In this document: positions 51,552 through 59,878 of the stretch, piece after piece | Layout: every line of letters begins with the position of its first letter | Numbering within the stretch: the stretch's first letter is position 1 | Made by a program: the position numbers and the translations under genes | Origin: Hafnia psychrotolerans | GTDB lineage: Bacteria > Pseudomonadota > Gammaproteobacteria > Enterobacterales > Enterobacteriaceae | Reading direction: 5' to 3' | Length of the DNA: 64,000 bases | Assembly (NCBI RefSeq): GCF_014639435.1 | Contig: NZ_BMFZ01000006.1 | Coordinates: 186,001-250,000, forward strand | Notes under the pieces: model-generated | Told to the model about the DNA's origin: nothing | The model's database searches: none | What the model saw: the letters and a program-made list of their open reading frames with translations, nothing else

Positions 51552-51935
51552 GTGGTCGGAAATAAGAGCAAAGTGATACTGATTGGCATGATTTCAGCCA
51601 TTTTTATTGCCATGGTGGTGATGTTAGGTTCGGTTTACGTCTATCCAATGTGGATGCAGCGCACTACACCACAGGCATGTGCCAGTATCACGCCGCAGAA
51701 TGCCATCGACAGTGTAACGGCTGACTTCATGCAAAAACGCATTCCTAACTGGGGCAATGATAAAGATCATATCGGTACCTCCGTGCCGGTGCTGACGTTC
51801 ATCAGTGAAAATGTCAACGAAGATCAGGGAACTTACCGCGTACCTTTCTCCGCCAAAGGCCCGGATGGTAAACTGCATTACGTGGGGAATTTTAACTGTA
51901 CGAATCATTACATTAAGTATTCGACCGTCGACTAA
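51552..51935 (+). CDS. YebF / colicin M immunity (Cmi)-like protein
   Basis: A 127-residue protein with an N-terminal membrane helix (about residues 8-30) and a periplasmic domain from about 38. VPFSAKGPDGKLHYVGNFNC closely resembles the end of the colicin M immunity protein Cmi (VPFKAEGPDGK..YYG...C), and IDSVTADFMQKRIPNWGND resembles both Cmi and YebF. Two cysteines (43 and 116) are spaced 73 apart, as in YebF, and could form the family disulphide. Cmi stays anchored in the inner membrane and blocks colicin M, whereas YebF is secreted; the uncleaved-looking helix here favours an anchor. GTG start at 51552 with AGGAGAG upstream. The next gene is a TonB-dependent receptor. Confidence 0.7.
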   Translation: MVGNKSKVILIGMISAIFIAMVVMLGSVYVYPMWMQRTTPQACASITPQNAIDSVTADFMQKRIPNWGNDKDHIGTSVPVLTFISENVNEDQGTYRVPFSAKGPDGKLHYVGNFNCTNHYIKYSTVD

Positions 51936-51946
51936 CTTCAGGCAGT

Positions 51947-52020
51947 CCTGGGCGGTGTGGGCCGATGCCCACAACTTTTAGTTTGAATTTAAATTCAACA
52001 ATTTGCCCAGGATTTTCTAA
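51947..52020 (+). repeat. Palindromic repeat, copy D, and terminator
   Basis: GTGGGCCGATGCCCAC followed by AACTTTTAGTTTGAATTT is a copy of the hairpin and tail at the end of copy C. It lies within an outer CCTGGGC (51947-51953) / GCCCAGG (52005-52011) pair that is followed by ATTTTCT, so the repeat may serve as the terminator of the Cmi-like gene. Confidence 0.6.
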
Positions 52021-52062
52021 AAATCCGAAATTTCACTTCACATCACACAGATCTTAACTAGA

Positions 52063-52085
52063 ATGCAAACCGTTATCATTTGCAT
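52063..52085 (+). promoter_or_regulatory. Fur-like box before the TonB receptor
   Basis: ATGCAAA and TTTGCAT flank CCGTTATCA, a 7-9-7 inverted repeat that contains TTATCATTTGCATT, similar to Fur half-sites. It lies 18 bp before the start codon. The match is weaker than those at 32440 and 55437. Confidence 0.55.
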
Positions 52086-52102
52086 TTTCAGGGAAAGTTC
52101 AC

Positions 52103-54238
52103 GTGTCTATTAAAAAAAATAACAATATCGCCACAAGCGGGTTGAAAAAATCCGTACTGGCGCTGGCAATACTGCACTGCTCACCGCTGCTGGCGGCCAG
52201 TGAACTCCCCGCACAGGGCGACACATTGACCGTCACCGCGGACGGCAACTCTGCTTATAGCACGGACTACAGCGCCAGCCAGTCCTCTACCGCCAGTAAA
52301 AGTAATACGCCGCTTAATGAAACGCCACAGTCGGTCAGCGTAGTGACATCATCGATGATCAACGACTATCAGGTCACGTCACTTGATGATGCCATGAAAT
52401 TTGTCAGCGGAGTGACCCAAGGCAATACGCTGGGTGGCATTGAAGATGGCTTCGTAAAACGTGGTTTTGGCTCCAACAGTGATGGGTCCATCCTGCTTGA
52501 TGGGGTACGCAGTAATCAGGGATTGGGATTTAACGCCACAACCGACCATGTTGAAGTACTGAAAGGATCTGCGTCGCTGCTTTACGGTATCCAGAACCCA
52601 GGTGGTGTGATCAATATCATCAGTAAAAAACCGCAATATGATTGGAATACGCAGGTAAGCGGTAGCACAGGTGGCTTTGGCGGCGGCAGCGGTGCGATTG
52701 ACGTGACGGGCCCACTGGGCAATGGTTTTGCTTTTCGCATGATCGCCGAAAGGCAGTCTAAGGATTACTGGCGCAACTTCGGTAAAGATCAGCACACCCT
52801 CATCGCCCCTTCCCTCAGCTGGTTTGGTGATAAAGCCAGTTTCAATATCAGTTATCAGGAGTACAAATACGATATTCCTTATGATCGAGGCATCGCTTTT
52901 ATTAACGGCAAACCGATTGATATTCCCTATGACCGCCGCATTGACGATCACGCGAATCACGCCTGGGGGAAAAATAAACGCCTGAATACTACCTGGGAAT
53001 ACGAACTGAGTCCTGAGTGGAAAACACGTCTGACCTACGCCTGGATGCAGCGCCGCTATGACAGTAACGAAGTCCGCGCGACGGCGATTGATACCACAAC
53101 CGGGGCGGTGTCACGCCGTGCGGATGCCAACCGCGGCTTCAACCACCAGACGGATTACACCGCCTGGGACTGGATAGGTAATCCGAAAATCTTCAACATG
53201 ACGCATGACCTGTTGCTGGGAGTGGATTACGAAAAGAACCAAACTTACAAGCAGTACTCTTATCGTGGAAAGGTAAACAGCCAGTTCAACATGTATGACC
53301 CGGTGTATGGTACATCGCCGGTGACTGATAGCAGCACCTATAGCGATAAACAGAGTAATGTACGTAACACGCTGTATAACAAATCTGTGTATTTCAAAGA
53401 TAGCATTCATCTTACTGATCAATGGATTGGGGTGATCGGTGCCCGTTACCAGCATTACAACCAGAAAGCCTCATACGGGTTTGTGGATCCGACTCAGAGT
53501 CTGGATGACACCGACAATAAGTTCCTGCCACAGCTGGGGCTAGTCTATAAGCTGACGGAAGATTTGTCGTTTTATGGTAATTTCAGCCGCTCGTTTACTC
53601 CGTCAACCGACACCGATGATGATGGCAATGTATCGAAGCCAGAGCTGGGCACCACTTATGAAGTGGGCACGAAGTGGCAGGTCACGCCGCGCATTAATGC
53701 CACACTGGCACTGTATCGCATTGATGAAAAAGACATGTCAGTGTTTATCAATGGTGTCACGCGCAGTATTCCAAAAGCACGTTCGACCGGGGCTGAACTG
53801 GAAGTGAATGGTGAGGTAGCTACCGACTGGAACATCAGCGCCAATTACAGCTATGACAAAACCGAAATCACCGAAGATAATGTAAACCCAGATAACATCG
53901 GTAACCGCTTGGTGAATGCGCCGACACAGATGGGTAGCCTGTATCTAAGCCACACGTTGCGCTGGGTACCCGTTCCCGGTGATGTCCGTATCGGCGGCGG
54001 TGCTCGTTACGTCGGTAGCCGTGCGGGGGATCCGGAAAACAGTTTCACCATGCCATCCTATACCGTTGCCGATGCCTTTATTGCCTGGGATAGCCCGCTG
54101 TTAGGTAAACATACTCAACTGAAGTTGAACATTAATAACCTATTTGATAAGGAATATTACTCATCGAGCGCGGGTAATCTTCGCGTCATCGAAGGTGAGC
54201 CTCGCAATGTGGTGCTTTCCGCCGTGGTCGATTTTTAA
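52103..54238 (+). CDS. TonB-dependent siderophore receptor
   Basis: A 711-residue outer-membrane receptor. Signal peptide (about 1-32), a TonB-box-like TLTVTADG at the mature N-terminus, plug domain (about 60-180: PLNETPQSVSVVTSSMINDYQ, VKRGFGSNSDGSILLDGVRSNQG, EVLKGSASLLYGIQNPGGVINIISKKP) and a 22-strand barrel ending LRVIEGEPRNVVLSAVVDF with a terminal Phe. The plug pattern is that of FhuA/FcuA/FhuE-type hydroxamate receptors, but the ligand is not certain. GTG start at 52103 with GGGAAAG upstream. It is probably controlled by Fur and shares a terminator with the convergent binding-protein gene. Confidence 0.9.
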   Translation: MSIKKNNNIATSGLKKSVLALAILHCSPLLAASELPAQGDTLTVTADGNSAYSTDYSASQSSTASKSNTPLNETPQSVSVVTSSMINDYQVTSLDDAMKFVSGVTQGNTLGGIEDGFVKRGFGSNSDGSILLDGVRSNQGLGFNATTDHVEVLKGSASLLYGIQNPGGVINIISKKPQYDWNTQVSGSTGGFGGGSGAIDVTGPLGNGFAFRMIAERQSKDYWRNFGKDQHTLIAPSLSWFGDKASFNISYQEYKYDIPYDRGIAFINGKPIDIPYDRRIDDHANHAWGKNKRLNTTWEYELSPEWKTRLTYAWMQRRYDSNEVRATAIDTTTGAVSRRADANRGFNHQTDYTAWDWIGNPKIFNMTHDLLLGVDYEKNQTYKQYSYRGKVNSQFNMYDPVYGTSPVTDSSTYSDKQSNVRNTLYNKSVYFKDSIHLTDQWIGVIGARYQHYNQKASYGFVDPTQSLDDTDNKFLPQLGLVYKLTEDLSFYGNFSRSFTPSTDTDDDGNVSKPELGTTYEVGTKWQVTPRINATLALYRIDEKDMSVFINGVTRSIPKARSTGAELEVNGEVATDWNISANYSYDKTEITEDNVNPDNIGNRLVNAPTQMGSLYLSHTLRWVPVPGDVRIGGGARYVGSRAGDPENSFTMPSYTVADAFIAWDSPLLGKHTQLKLNINNLFDKEYYSSSAGNLRVIEGEPRNVVLSAVVDF

Positions 54239-54271
54239 AACCAGAATGTCATCATGGGGCAAGGATGGTTT

Positions 54272-54296
54272 AGGGCGCAGCGTGCTGCGCCCTTTT
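54272..54296. terminator. Bidirectional terminator
   Basis: AGGGCGCAGC/GCTGCGCCCT with a tiny loop, then TTTT on the plus strand, between the convergent receptor and binding-protein genes. Confidence 0.85.
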
Positions 54297-54297
54297 C

Positions 54298-55407
54298 TTA
54301 TTTAAGTGGAGTCCAAAAGGTACCGCTGAACGGAATAGGCAAGAATTGCGCATAGAGATCTTTTACCGTTTGCTGGGGATCGACATCGGCAAACAATTGC
54401 GGGTAAAGCGCTTTAGCAAACACTTCGACATCAACAACATGGTATGGACTGAGATAGAAGTTATGCCACACCGCATAGGCGCGCCCTTCCCTAACCGCCG
54501 TTAAATTTGAGAGCAGCGACTGTTTGTCCATCACCTGACGGAAACTCACCTGCGCCTGCTTCGCGGAGACCAAAGGCCCCAGGATGATTTGTGCCCCAGC
54601 TTTACCGTCCGGACTGCCCATGCCCGTGCTGATATAGACATCAGGGTTAGCGGCAATAACCGCTTCAGGATTCATCTCACCGTAGACACTCTTAAATGCG
54701 CCTCCCGCGATGTTATCTCCGCCAGCGAAACTGAGTAAGTCGGCCAGATTGCCGTGGGAAACCGTGGTGCAGCAGCTTTCACGACGACCAGGTTGCAGTT
54801 GCAGCATCACGCGGGTTTTCTTGCCGTGGTACTGCGCGATACGTTGCTTAACTCGGTCCATATGTTGTTGGTAGAAAGCGATAAACCGTGCCGCTTTTTG
54901 CGGGTTGTTCAGCACGTCTCCTAACAGTTTGACACTTGGCACCGTGTTGTTGATCTGATCGACGCGCAAATCGACATAAATCACCGGGATCCCTGCGCGG
55001 GTGAGGCTGTCCAGCATCTGGTCGTGATCCGACGGTTGTTTAGCGTAGCGCGGAAGAATGACTAAATCCGGTTTCAGTGCGATGACTTTCTCCGGGTTCA
55101 TCTGGGTGAAATTGTTTTTACCAAACTGGGGGATGTCAGCAATTGAGGGAAACGCCTTGATATACAGCTGCCAGCTTTGCGGGTCGAGGTTTTGCATATC
55201 ACCCGGCCAACCCACCACGTTCCTGGCAGGATCACCGTCTCGTATCAGACTCAACGTATAGAGCATACGGCTTTCGCCGAGCACAATACGTTGAGGATTA
55301 TCCGGAACGACAACGGTACGGTCAGACAGGTCAACAACCGTTTTGGCCTGCGCCAACCCCGTGAACATCAGGCTGGCAAGTAACAACATCCGGCAAGAAA
55401 TACGCAT
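54298..55407 (-). CDS. Iron-siderophore/cobalamin-type binding protein
   Basis: A 369-residue periplasmic binding protein of the FecB/BtuF class with a signal peptide (MRISCRMLLLASLMFTGLAQA). VVDLSDRTVVVPDNPQRIVLGESRMLYTL begins the mature protein, NPEKVIALKPDLVILPRYAK and NPEAVIAANPDVYISTGMG are the two lobe motifs. Its partner permease and ATPase are not in the window, so it is an orphan that may lend its ligand to another transporter. A strong Fur-like box precedes it. It is convergent with the TonB receptor, with which it probably forms an uptake route. Confidence 0.87.
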   Translation of the reverse strand: MRISCRMLLLASLMFTGLAQAKTVVDLSDRTVVVPDNPQRIVLGESRMLYTLSLIRDGDPARNVVGWPGDMQNLDPQSWQLYIKAFPSIADIPQFGKNNFTQMNPEKVIALKPDLVILPRYAKQPSDHDQMLDSLTRAGIPVIYVDLRVDQINNTVPSVKLLGDVLNNPQKAARFIAFYQQHMDRVKQRIAQYHGKKTRVMLQLQPGRRESCCTTVSHGNLADLLSFAGGDNIAGGAFKSVYGEMNPEAVIAANPDVYISTGMGSPDGKAGAQIILGPLVSAKQAQVSFRQVMDKQSLLSNLTAVREGRAYAVWHNFYLSPYHVVDVEVFAKALYPQLFADVDPQQTVKDLYAQFLPIPFSGTFWTPLK

Positions 55408-55436
55408 AACGTCTCAAAATCCAATAAACGGATCGA

Positions 55437-55455
55437 AATGATAGTGATTATCGTT
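55437..55455 (-). promoter_or_regulatory. Fur-like box before the binding-protein gene
   Basis: On the minus strand the block reads AACGATAATCACTATCATT, with GATAATCACTATCAT close to the Fur core and symmetric about its centre. It lies about 30 bp before the binding-protein start and at the very end of the acetyltransferase gene. Confidence 0.75.
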
Positions 55456-56008
55456 AATTACTGCAATTGCCAGGTAGTGTAACATCGCCGTCTCCCAACT
55501 CCAGTTGCATCAGTACGGTGTCGATCCAGAGGCCATGTTTGAAGCCGACGCTTTTCAACGTACCGATGATCTTAAAACCCAGTGACTCATGCAGTCCAAT
55601 TGACCCATAATTAGCGCTGTTACCCACGTTGGCAATCATCTGACGCCAGCCGCCATGCGTCGCCCGTTTTATCACTTCCTGCATCAACCGTTTGCCAATT
55701 CCCTGACCCTGCTGATCTTCGCTGATATATACCGAACTTTCGCAGGTAAAACGGTAGGCATAGCGAGGTCGGTAAGCCGCAAGATAGCTGTAACCCAACA
55801 CCTGGTCATCGCATTTAGCGACCAGATACGGCAGGCCTTTATCAAGGATATTTTCACGTCTTGAGAGCATTTCAGCCAACGTTGGCGGTTCGGTTTCAAA
55901 AGAGGCAATTCCGTGGATCACATGATGGGCGTAAATCTGCTGAATTTGCGCCATATCAGCAATGCTTGCATCGTAAAGCATGATGGTTTCAGGCGATAAA
56001 ACAGACAT
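55454..56008 (-). CDS. GNAT acetyltransferase (phosphinothricin type)
   Basis: A 184-residue GCN5-family N-acetyltransferase of the Pat/MnaT type, which acetylates phosphinothricin, methionine sulfone/sulfoximine or similar amino acids. Visible: IQQIYAHHVIHGIASFETEPPT, the acetyl-CoA loop QQGQGIGKRLM (about residues 100-110), NSANYGSIGLHESLGFK and VGFKHGLWIDTVLMQ. All are typical. A second ATG at codon 9 is possible, but MSVLSPETIML has AGAGAGAAAG upstream. Confidence 0.88.
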   Translation of the reverse strand: MSVLSPETIMLYDASIADMAQIQQIYAHHVIHGIASFETEPPTLAEMLSRRENILDKGLPYLVAKCDDQVLGYSYLAAYRPRYAYRFTCESSVYISEDQQGQGIGKRLMQEVIKRATHGGWRQMIANVGNSANYGSIGLHESLGFKIIGTLKSVGFKHGLWIDTVLMQLELGDGDVTLPGNCSN

Positions 56009-56252
56009 ATTCTTTCTCTCTTCAATGGATGGGGTTGAGTTATTAACGAAAGAATATTCCTGAGCCAGGAAATTGAATAATAAGTAAAACTTATTGCTGG
56101 CGGTTTTTATCGAATGGCGGTTGAGATGTGCTCAATAATAAATCGCTTTGCCGGGTTTTAGTACCCAGTTTGTGGATTAACGCGTTATCTCTGAGTTTTT
56201 TGTGCGAAAACGGCTACAATGGAGGACACTTTCCTCACACGGATGCCCGTAA

Positions 56253-56519
56253 ATGAAAAGATTGACTCAGCAAGATATGACGGAAAGCGAACAGCGCGAG
56301 CTTAAAACGCTGATCGACCAGAGCCGCAAAGCTCAGGGGCGCGACCTGACTAACTCAGAAACCAACAGGATCAAAGACAACTACATCGACAAACTCATGG
56401 AAGAGAAAGAGAAAGTTGCCGCCAAAGCCCGTGCAGAAAAACGTCGTGCGAAAGCTGTTCCAAGTACGTCCGCGACCTATGACTGGACCGCCAGAACGCA
56501 TCCACGTGGCCGTCGTTAA
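56253..56519 (+). CDS. yjbD: DUF3811 family protein (YjbD-like)
   Basis: An 88-residue basic protein of unknown function. LTQQDMTESEQRELKTLIDQSR and DLTNSETNRIKDNYIDKLM match E. coli YjbD over most of its length, as does the final RGRR. It is mostly helical with a Lys/Arg/Glu-rich stretch, suggesting a nucleic-acid or ribosome contact, but this is only inference. TACAAT at about 56215 may be a -10 box. Confidence 0.85.
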   Translation: MKRLTQQDMTESEQRELKTLIDQSRKAQGRDLTNSETNRIKDNYIDKLMEEKEKVAAKARAEKRRAKAVPSTSATYDWTARTHPRGRR

Positions 56520-56531
56520 GAGATTCAAAAT

Positions 56532-56554
56532 AGGCTCGGCATTAAGCTGAGCCT
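56532..56554. terminator. Hairpin after the yjbD-like gene
   Basis: AGGCTC (56532-56537) and GAGCCT (56549-56554) with partial inner pairing (GC/GC). There is no run of T directly after it. It lies between convergent genes. Confidence 0.45.
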
Positions 56555-56580
56555 CTCCACTTTATATTCAACGCTTTTGC

Positions 56581-57261
56581 TTATTGCTCATTTTTGACAT
56601 GTAAAAGTGACAAATCAATATATTTCGCCATATCACGGGATTCCGCACGCGGTAAATAGGGGATTTCACCGAGCAACGGCGCAGGAATATTATTACCAAT
56701 GGCGTCAATCGTTTCCTGATAGTGAGCAAGGCACGGATTAATACGGTTCGCTACCCAACCAGCCAAAGGCAAGCCATCGGTAATAATCGCCTGAGCACTT
56801 AATAATGCATGGCTGACACAGCCTTCCTGAATACCCACCACCAAGATGACAGGTATATTCTGCTGGCGAACCCAATCGGAATAAAAACGATTCGGTGTGA
56901 TCAATGTTTTCCAGCCATCACAGCCTTCAACGACCACAGCATCCCCACCTTCAAGCATGAAATTTAAACCTGACGTCATTATTTCAAAAATATTCTCAGG
57001 GATATCACTAACGTAAATATCTTCATCTAATAAAGCTAAAGGTGTTATTTTTTCGTAAGGATAAGAAATAGTTGAGGAGTTTTGCAGCGTTACCGCATCT
57101 TTATTTCGGATACCGTCAGCCAACTCCTGGCTTCCTGTGGCGACAGGTTTATAACCCAATGCACATTTACCTTGCGCTGCCATGGCCTGAAGCAAAGCGC
57201 GAGTCACGATGGTTTTACCTACACGAGCATCCGTGCCCGTGACGAAAAAGTGCGTTAACAT
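56581..57261 (-). CDS. bioD2: Dethiobiotin synthetase BioD2 (YnfK)
   Basis: A 226-residue ATP-dependent carboxylase-like enzyme. GTDARVGKTIVTRALLQAM is the nucleotide-binding loop; VVEGCDGWKTL, VVGIQEGCVSHALLSAQAI and GWVANRINPCLAHY match YnfK of E. coli closely. BioD closes the ureido ring of dethiobiotin in biotin synthesis; YnfK is the paralogue next to mlc, whose separate role is unclear. Note the Cys in EGCDGW where many BioD proteins have Thr or Ala. Confidence 0.9.
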   Translation of the reverse strand: MLTHFFVTGTDARVGKTIVTRALLQAMAAQGKCALGYKPVATGSQELADGIRNKDAVTLQNSSTISYPYEKITPLALLDEDIYVSDIPENIFEIMTSGLNFMLEGGDAVVVEGCDGWKTLITPNRFYSDWVRQQNIPVILVVGIQEGCVSHALLSAQAIITDGLPLAGWVANRINPCLAHYQETIDAIGNNIPAPLLGEIPYLPRAESRDMAKYIDLSLLHVKNEQ

Positions 57262-57469
57262 GAAATTAAGGCTCCGGGATCTCTACGCTTAACTAAGGAA
57301 TTGTCTCCGACTGGTGGGTCTGAGACAGAATGACAGGTTGAAAGTCTAGGCGATAGGATACGAGCGCGATTTGCGTTAGCGCAATGTTTTGGTCACTGAG
57401 AGGAATAATTAACAAATAAGATTTTTATTACTTTAATAATAAATCAAACCTGTTAATTCATGACGATAA

Positions 57470-58690
57470 TTAACCCTGCAATAATGTAATTAACAGTGAG
57501 CCATTATACAGTGCATCTTTGACTAATGCGGCACCCGGCATGGTTCCTTTGTTATAGAATTCTGTCGGTTCCAGCTTGATATTTTCACTATAAGAAGGCA
57601 GCGATTGTTGTTGAATACAGGACATAATGGCGGGATGAAGGATCTCTTTGGCAGAATTTAGCGGTGATCCAATCAAGACTTTTTCAGGATTAAATAAATT
57701 CACCATGATCGCCAGTATTCGCCCCACACTATGGCCGACACTGACTATCACATCACGAGCCAGTTGATCACCTTGGTTGGCAGCATCACACAAGGCTTCC
57801 ACAGTCAGCGGTATTCCCTGTAAACGAGAACCGGTGGCAGTCGATAGACGCTGACGAACCAGGTCAAGAATGTTGTTTATACTGGCCACCGTTTCCAGAC
57901 AACCATGGTTACCGCAGTAACAACGCTTGCCGTAAGGGTCAACCTGAGTGTGGCCAATCTCCACCACACTGCTGCTGCCTGCGTGCAAAACACGCCCACC
58001 GGTGATGACTCCGGCTCCAACATTGTGGTCAATCACGACCTGAATGACATTCTTACAGCCTCGGGATGCGCCGTACAGTGCCTCCGCCATGGTCCATGCC
58101 CCAATGTCATGCTGCACAAAAACAGGCAAACCAGTATGCGCACCTAATGTACTACCCAGCGGCATTTCATTGACGTCAGAATAAAATGGCATACGGTGAA
58201 CAATCCCAGCGCGCGCGTTAATCATGCCGGGTAACGTGATGGCGATCGCCGTGAGGCGTTCAAGCTTGTTCTGATAACGGATAAAAAATTGATCAATTTC
58301 GCTGAGAATGCGATCAAGCAGAGGTAACTCGGCCTCTGCGGGAAGCGGCAACACGTCTTCAACCACTAGTTTACTGCTGAGATCGCGCAAACCAAGGGTA
58401 ATAAAGCCCAGACTGATACGTGCAGAAAGGTAATGCCAGGCTTCCGTATCCAGCATCAGGCCAATAGCAGGACGCCCACGGCTACCTGGGTCCTGAAACT
58501 CCGTTTCCTGAACCAGGTTGGCCTGTAACAGTTCACGGACAATTTTGGTAATACTGGCGGGAGCAAGCTGTGCTTTTTTTGACAGCTCGATACGCGAAAC
58601 TGGCCCAAACTGATCAATCAGCCGGTAAACAACACCGATATTGGTTTGCTTAATTTGATCAATGTGTCCGGGTTGCCCATCAGGGTTCAC
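57470..58690 (-). CDS. mlc: Global sugar repressor Mlc (ROK family)
   Basis: A 406-residue repressor of the PTS and other sugar genes, itself inactivated when it binds dephosphorylated PtsG. The opening PGHIDQIKQTNIGVVYRLIDQFGPVSRIELS is Mlc-specific and contains the helix-turn-helix, followed by the ROK domain and the zinc motif CYCGNHGCLET. The end NGSLLITLLQG matches E. coli (NGSLLIRLLQG). A 208-bp space separates it from bioD2, the order found in E. coli. Confidence 0.96.
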   Translation of the reverse strand: MNPDGQPGHIDQIKQTNIGVVYRLIDQFGPVSRIELSKKAQLAPASITKIVRELLQANLVQETEFQDPGSRGRPAIGLMLDTEAWHYLSARISLGFITLGLRDLSSKLVVEDVLPLPAEAELPLLDRILSEIDQFFIRYQNKLERLTAIAITLPGMINARAGIVHRMPFYSDVNEMPLGSTLGAHTGLPVFVQHDIGAWTMAEALYGASRGCKNVIQVVIDHNVGAGVITGGRVLHAGSSSVVEIGHTQVDPYGKRCYCGNHGCLETVASINNILDLVRQRLSTATGSRLQGIPLTVEALCDAANQGDQLARDVIVSVGHSVGRILAIMVNLFNPEKVLIGSPLNSAKEILHPAIMSCIQQQSLPSYSENIKLEPTEFYNKGTMPGAALVKDALYNGSLLITLLQG

Positions 58691-58849
58691 AGGAAAAACT
58701 CCGTTATTTTTCGCGCTTCAAAATAAAGATTAATGGTTATGTTGAGGTTTTTGCTATATGTCGTCAACTATTTGATTCGTTATGTGATTTGGTGCACATA
58801 TTGATCGAAAACTTGATAGCAATTGATTGGAAAAACAGCAACTCCATGG

Positions 58850-59773
58850 TTATTCCTCCTGCATCATTAATTCCATAAATGCTTTCGCCGGAGCACCAAC
58901 AGGCCGATAACGATGATTCACCATCCAAACCTGTGTGGTGCCCTGCTGTTTTCCGAAACGTAAATAGCGCACGCCATCCACCTGAATTCGCAGATAGGAT
59001 GCGGGTAAAATCGAGACGCCGAGCCCGGCAGAGACGAGCCCGATGATAGTCAACGGTTCCCCAACTTCTTGGGTAATAAACGGTGTTATCCCCTGTGAGC
59101 TCAGCAGCATGCGAATATCATCATAGAGAGACGTCCCGGCATCTTTTGAGAAGAATACAAACGGCTGGTCCGCCAGATGATGAAAGGTCAGCTCGCCTTC
59201 TGGCAAATTCACCAGCGGGTTATCTTCGTGAACGACAGCCACCAAAGGCTCTGAGAGTAACAGTTGGTGATGCAACGTCTCGGGCAACTGCCGGTTACGC
59301 ATCACCCCCAGATCAATTCGGCCCTCAAGCAAGGGTTCTATTTGCTGGGTGCTGTTCATCTCTTCAATACGGATATTCACTTCCGGATATAAGAGGTGAA
59401 AGTGTTGGATGGTACGTTGGACACGGCGCAGAAAAGGCGCCGACGAGGTCAAACCGAGTGTGAGGCTACCGGCTTCACCGCGGTGGATTTTTGCGGCCTG
59501 GAGCGATGCATCATTGACACGCCCAATAATCTGTCGAGCCTCTTTGAGAAATATCTCCCCAGCATGCGTCAGACTCACATTGCGGTTATTACGGTTAAGT
59601 AATTGAGCGCCAATGTGAGCTTCCAGCGCCTGAATCTGCTGACTGAGCGGTGGCTGTGAAATATGTAGCCTTTCTGCCGCCCGGCCAAAATGTAGCTCTT
59701 CAGCAACAGCAATGAAATAACGTAAATGGCGCAGTTCGAGGTGGTTCATAATGTGGATTGATATCTTAAACAT
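58850..59773 (-). CDS. ynfL: LysR-family regulator YnfL
   Basis: A 307-residue LysR regulator. LELRHLRYFIAVAEELHFGRAAERLHISQPPLSQQIQALE is the DNA-binding region (residues 11-50); SLTLGLTSSAPFLRRV and TQEVGEPLTIIGLVSAGLGVSILPAS match E. coli YnfL. The start may be MNHLELRHL at 59749, eight residues downstream; the first eight residues are not family-like. It is divergent from the ynfM MFS transporter, its expected target. Confidence 0.9.
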   Translation of the reverse strand: MFKISIHIMNHLELRHLRYFIAVAEELHFGRAAERLHISQPPLSQQIQALEAHIGAQLLNRNNRNVSLTHAGEIFLKEARQIIGRVNDASLQAAKIHRGEAGSLTLGLTSSAPFLRRVQRTIQHFHLLYPEVNIRIEEMNSTQQIEPLLEGRIDLGVMRNRQLPETLHHQLLLSEPLVAVVHEDNPLVNLPEGELTFHHLADQPFVFFSKDAGTSLYDDIRMLLSSQGITPFITQEVGEPLTIIGLVSAGLGVSILPASYLRIQVDGVRYLRFGKQQGTTQVWMVNHRYRPVGAPAKAFMELMMQEE

Positions 59774-59878
59774 ATTATTTTAGAGAGATTAATATATTAG
59801 ACAAAATAAGTCGTCCTGTTAAAATTTTCATACATTTACAATTTTCGTGGTATGAAATACCTTCGCTAAGGATCTTCA

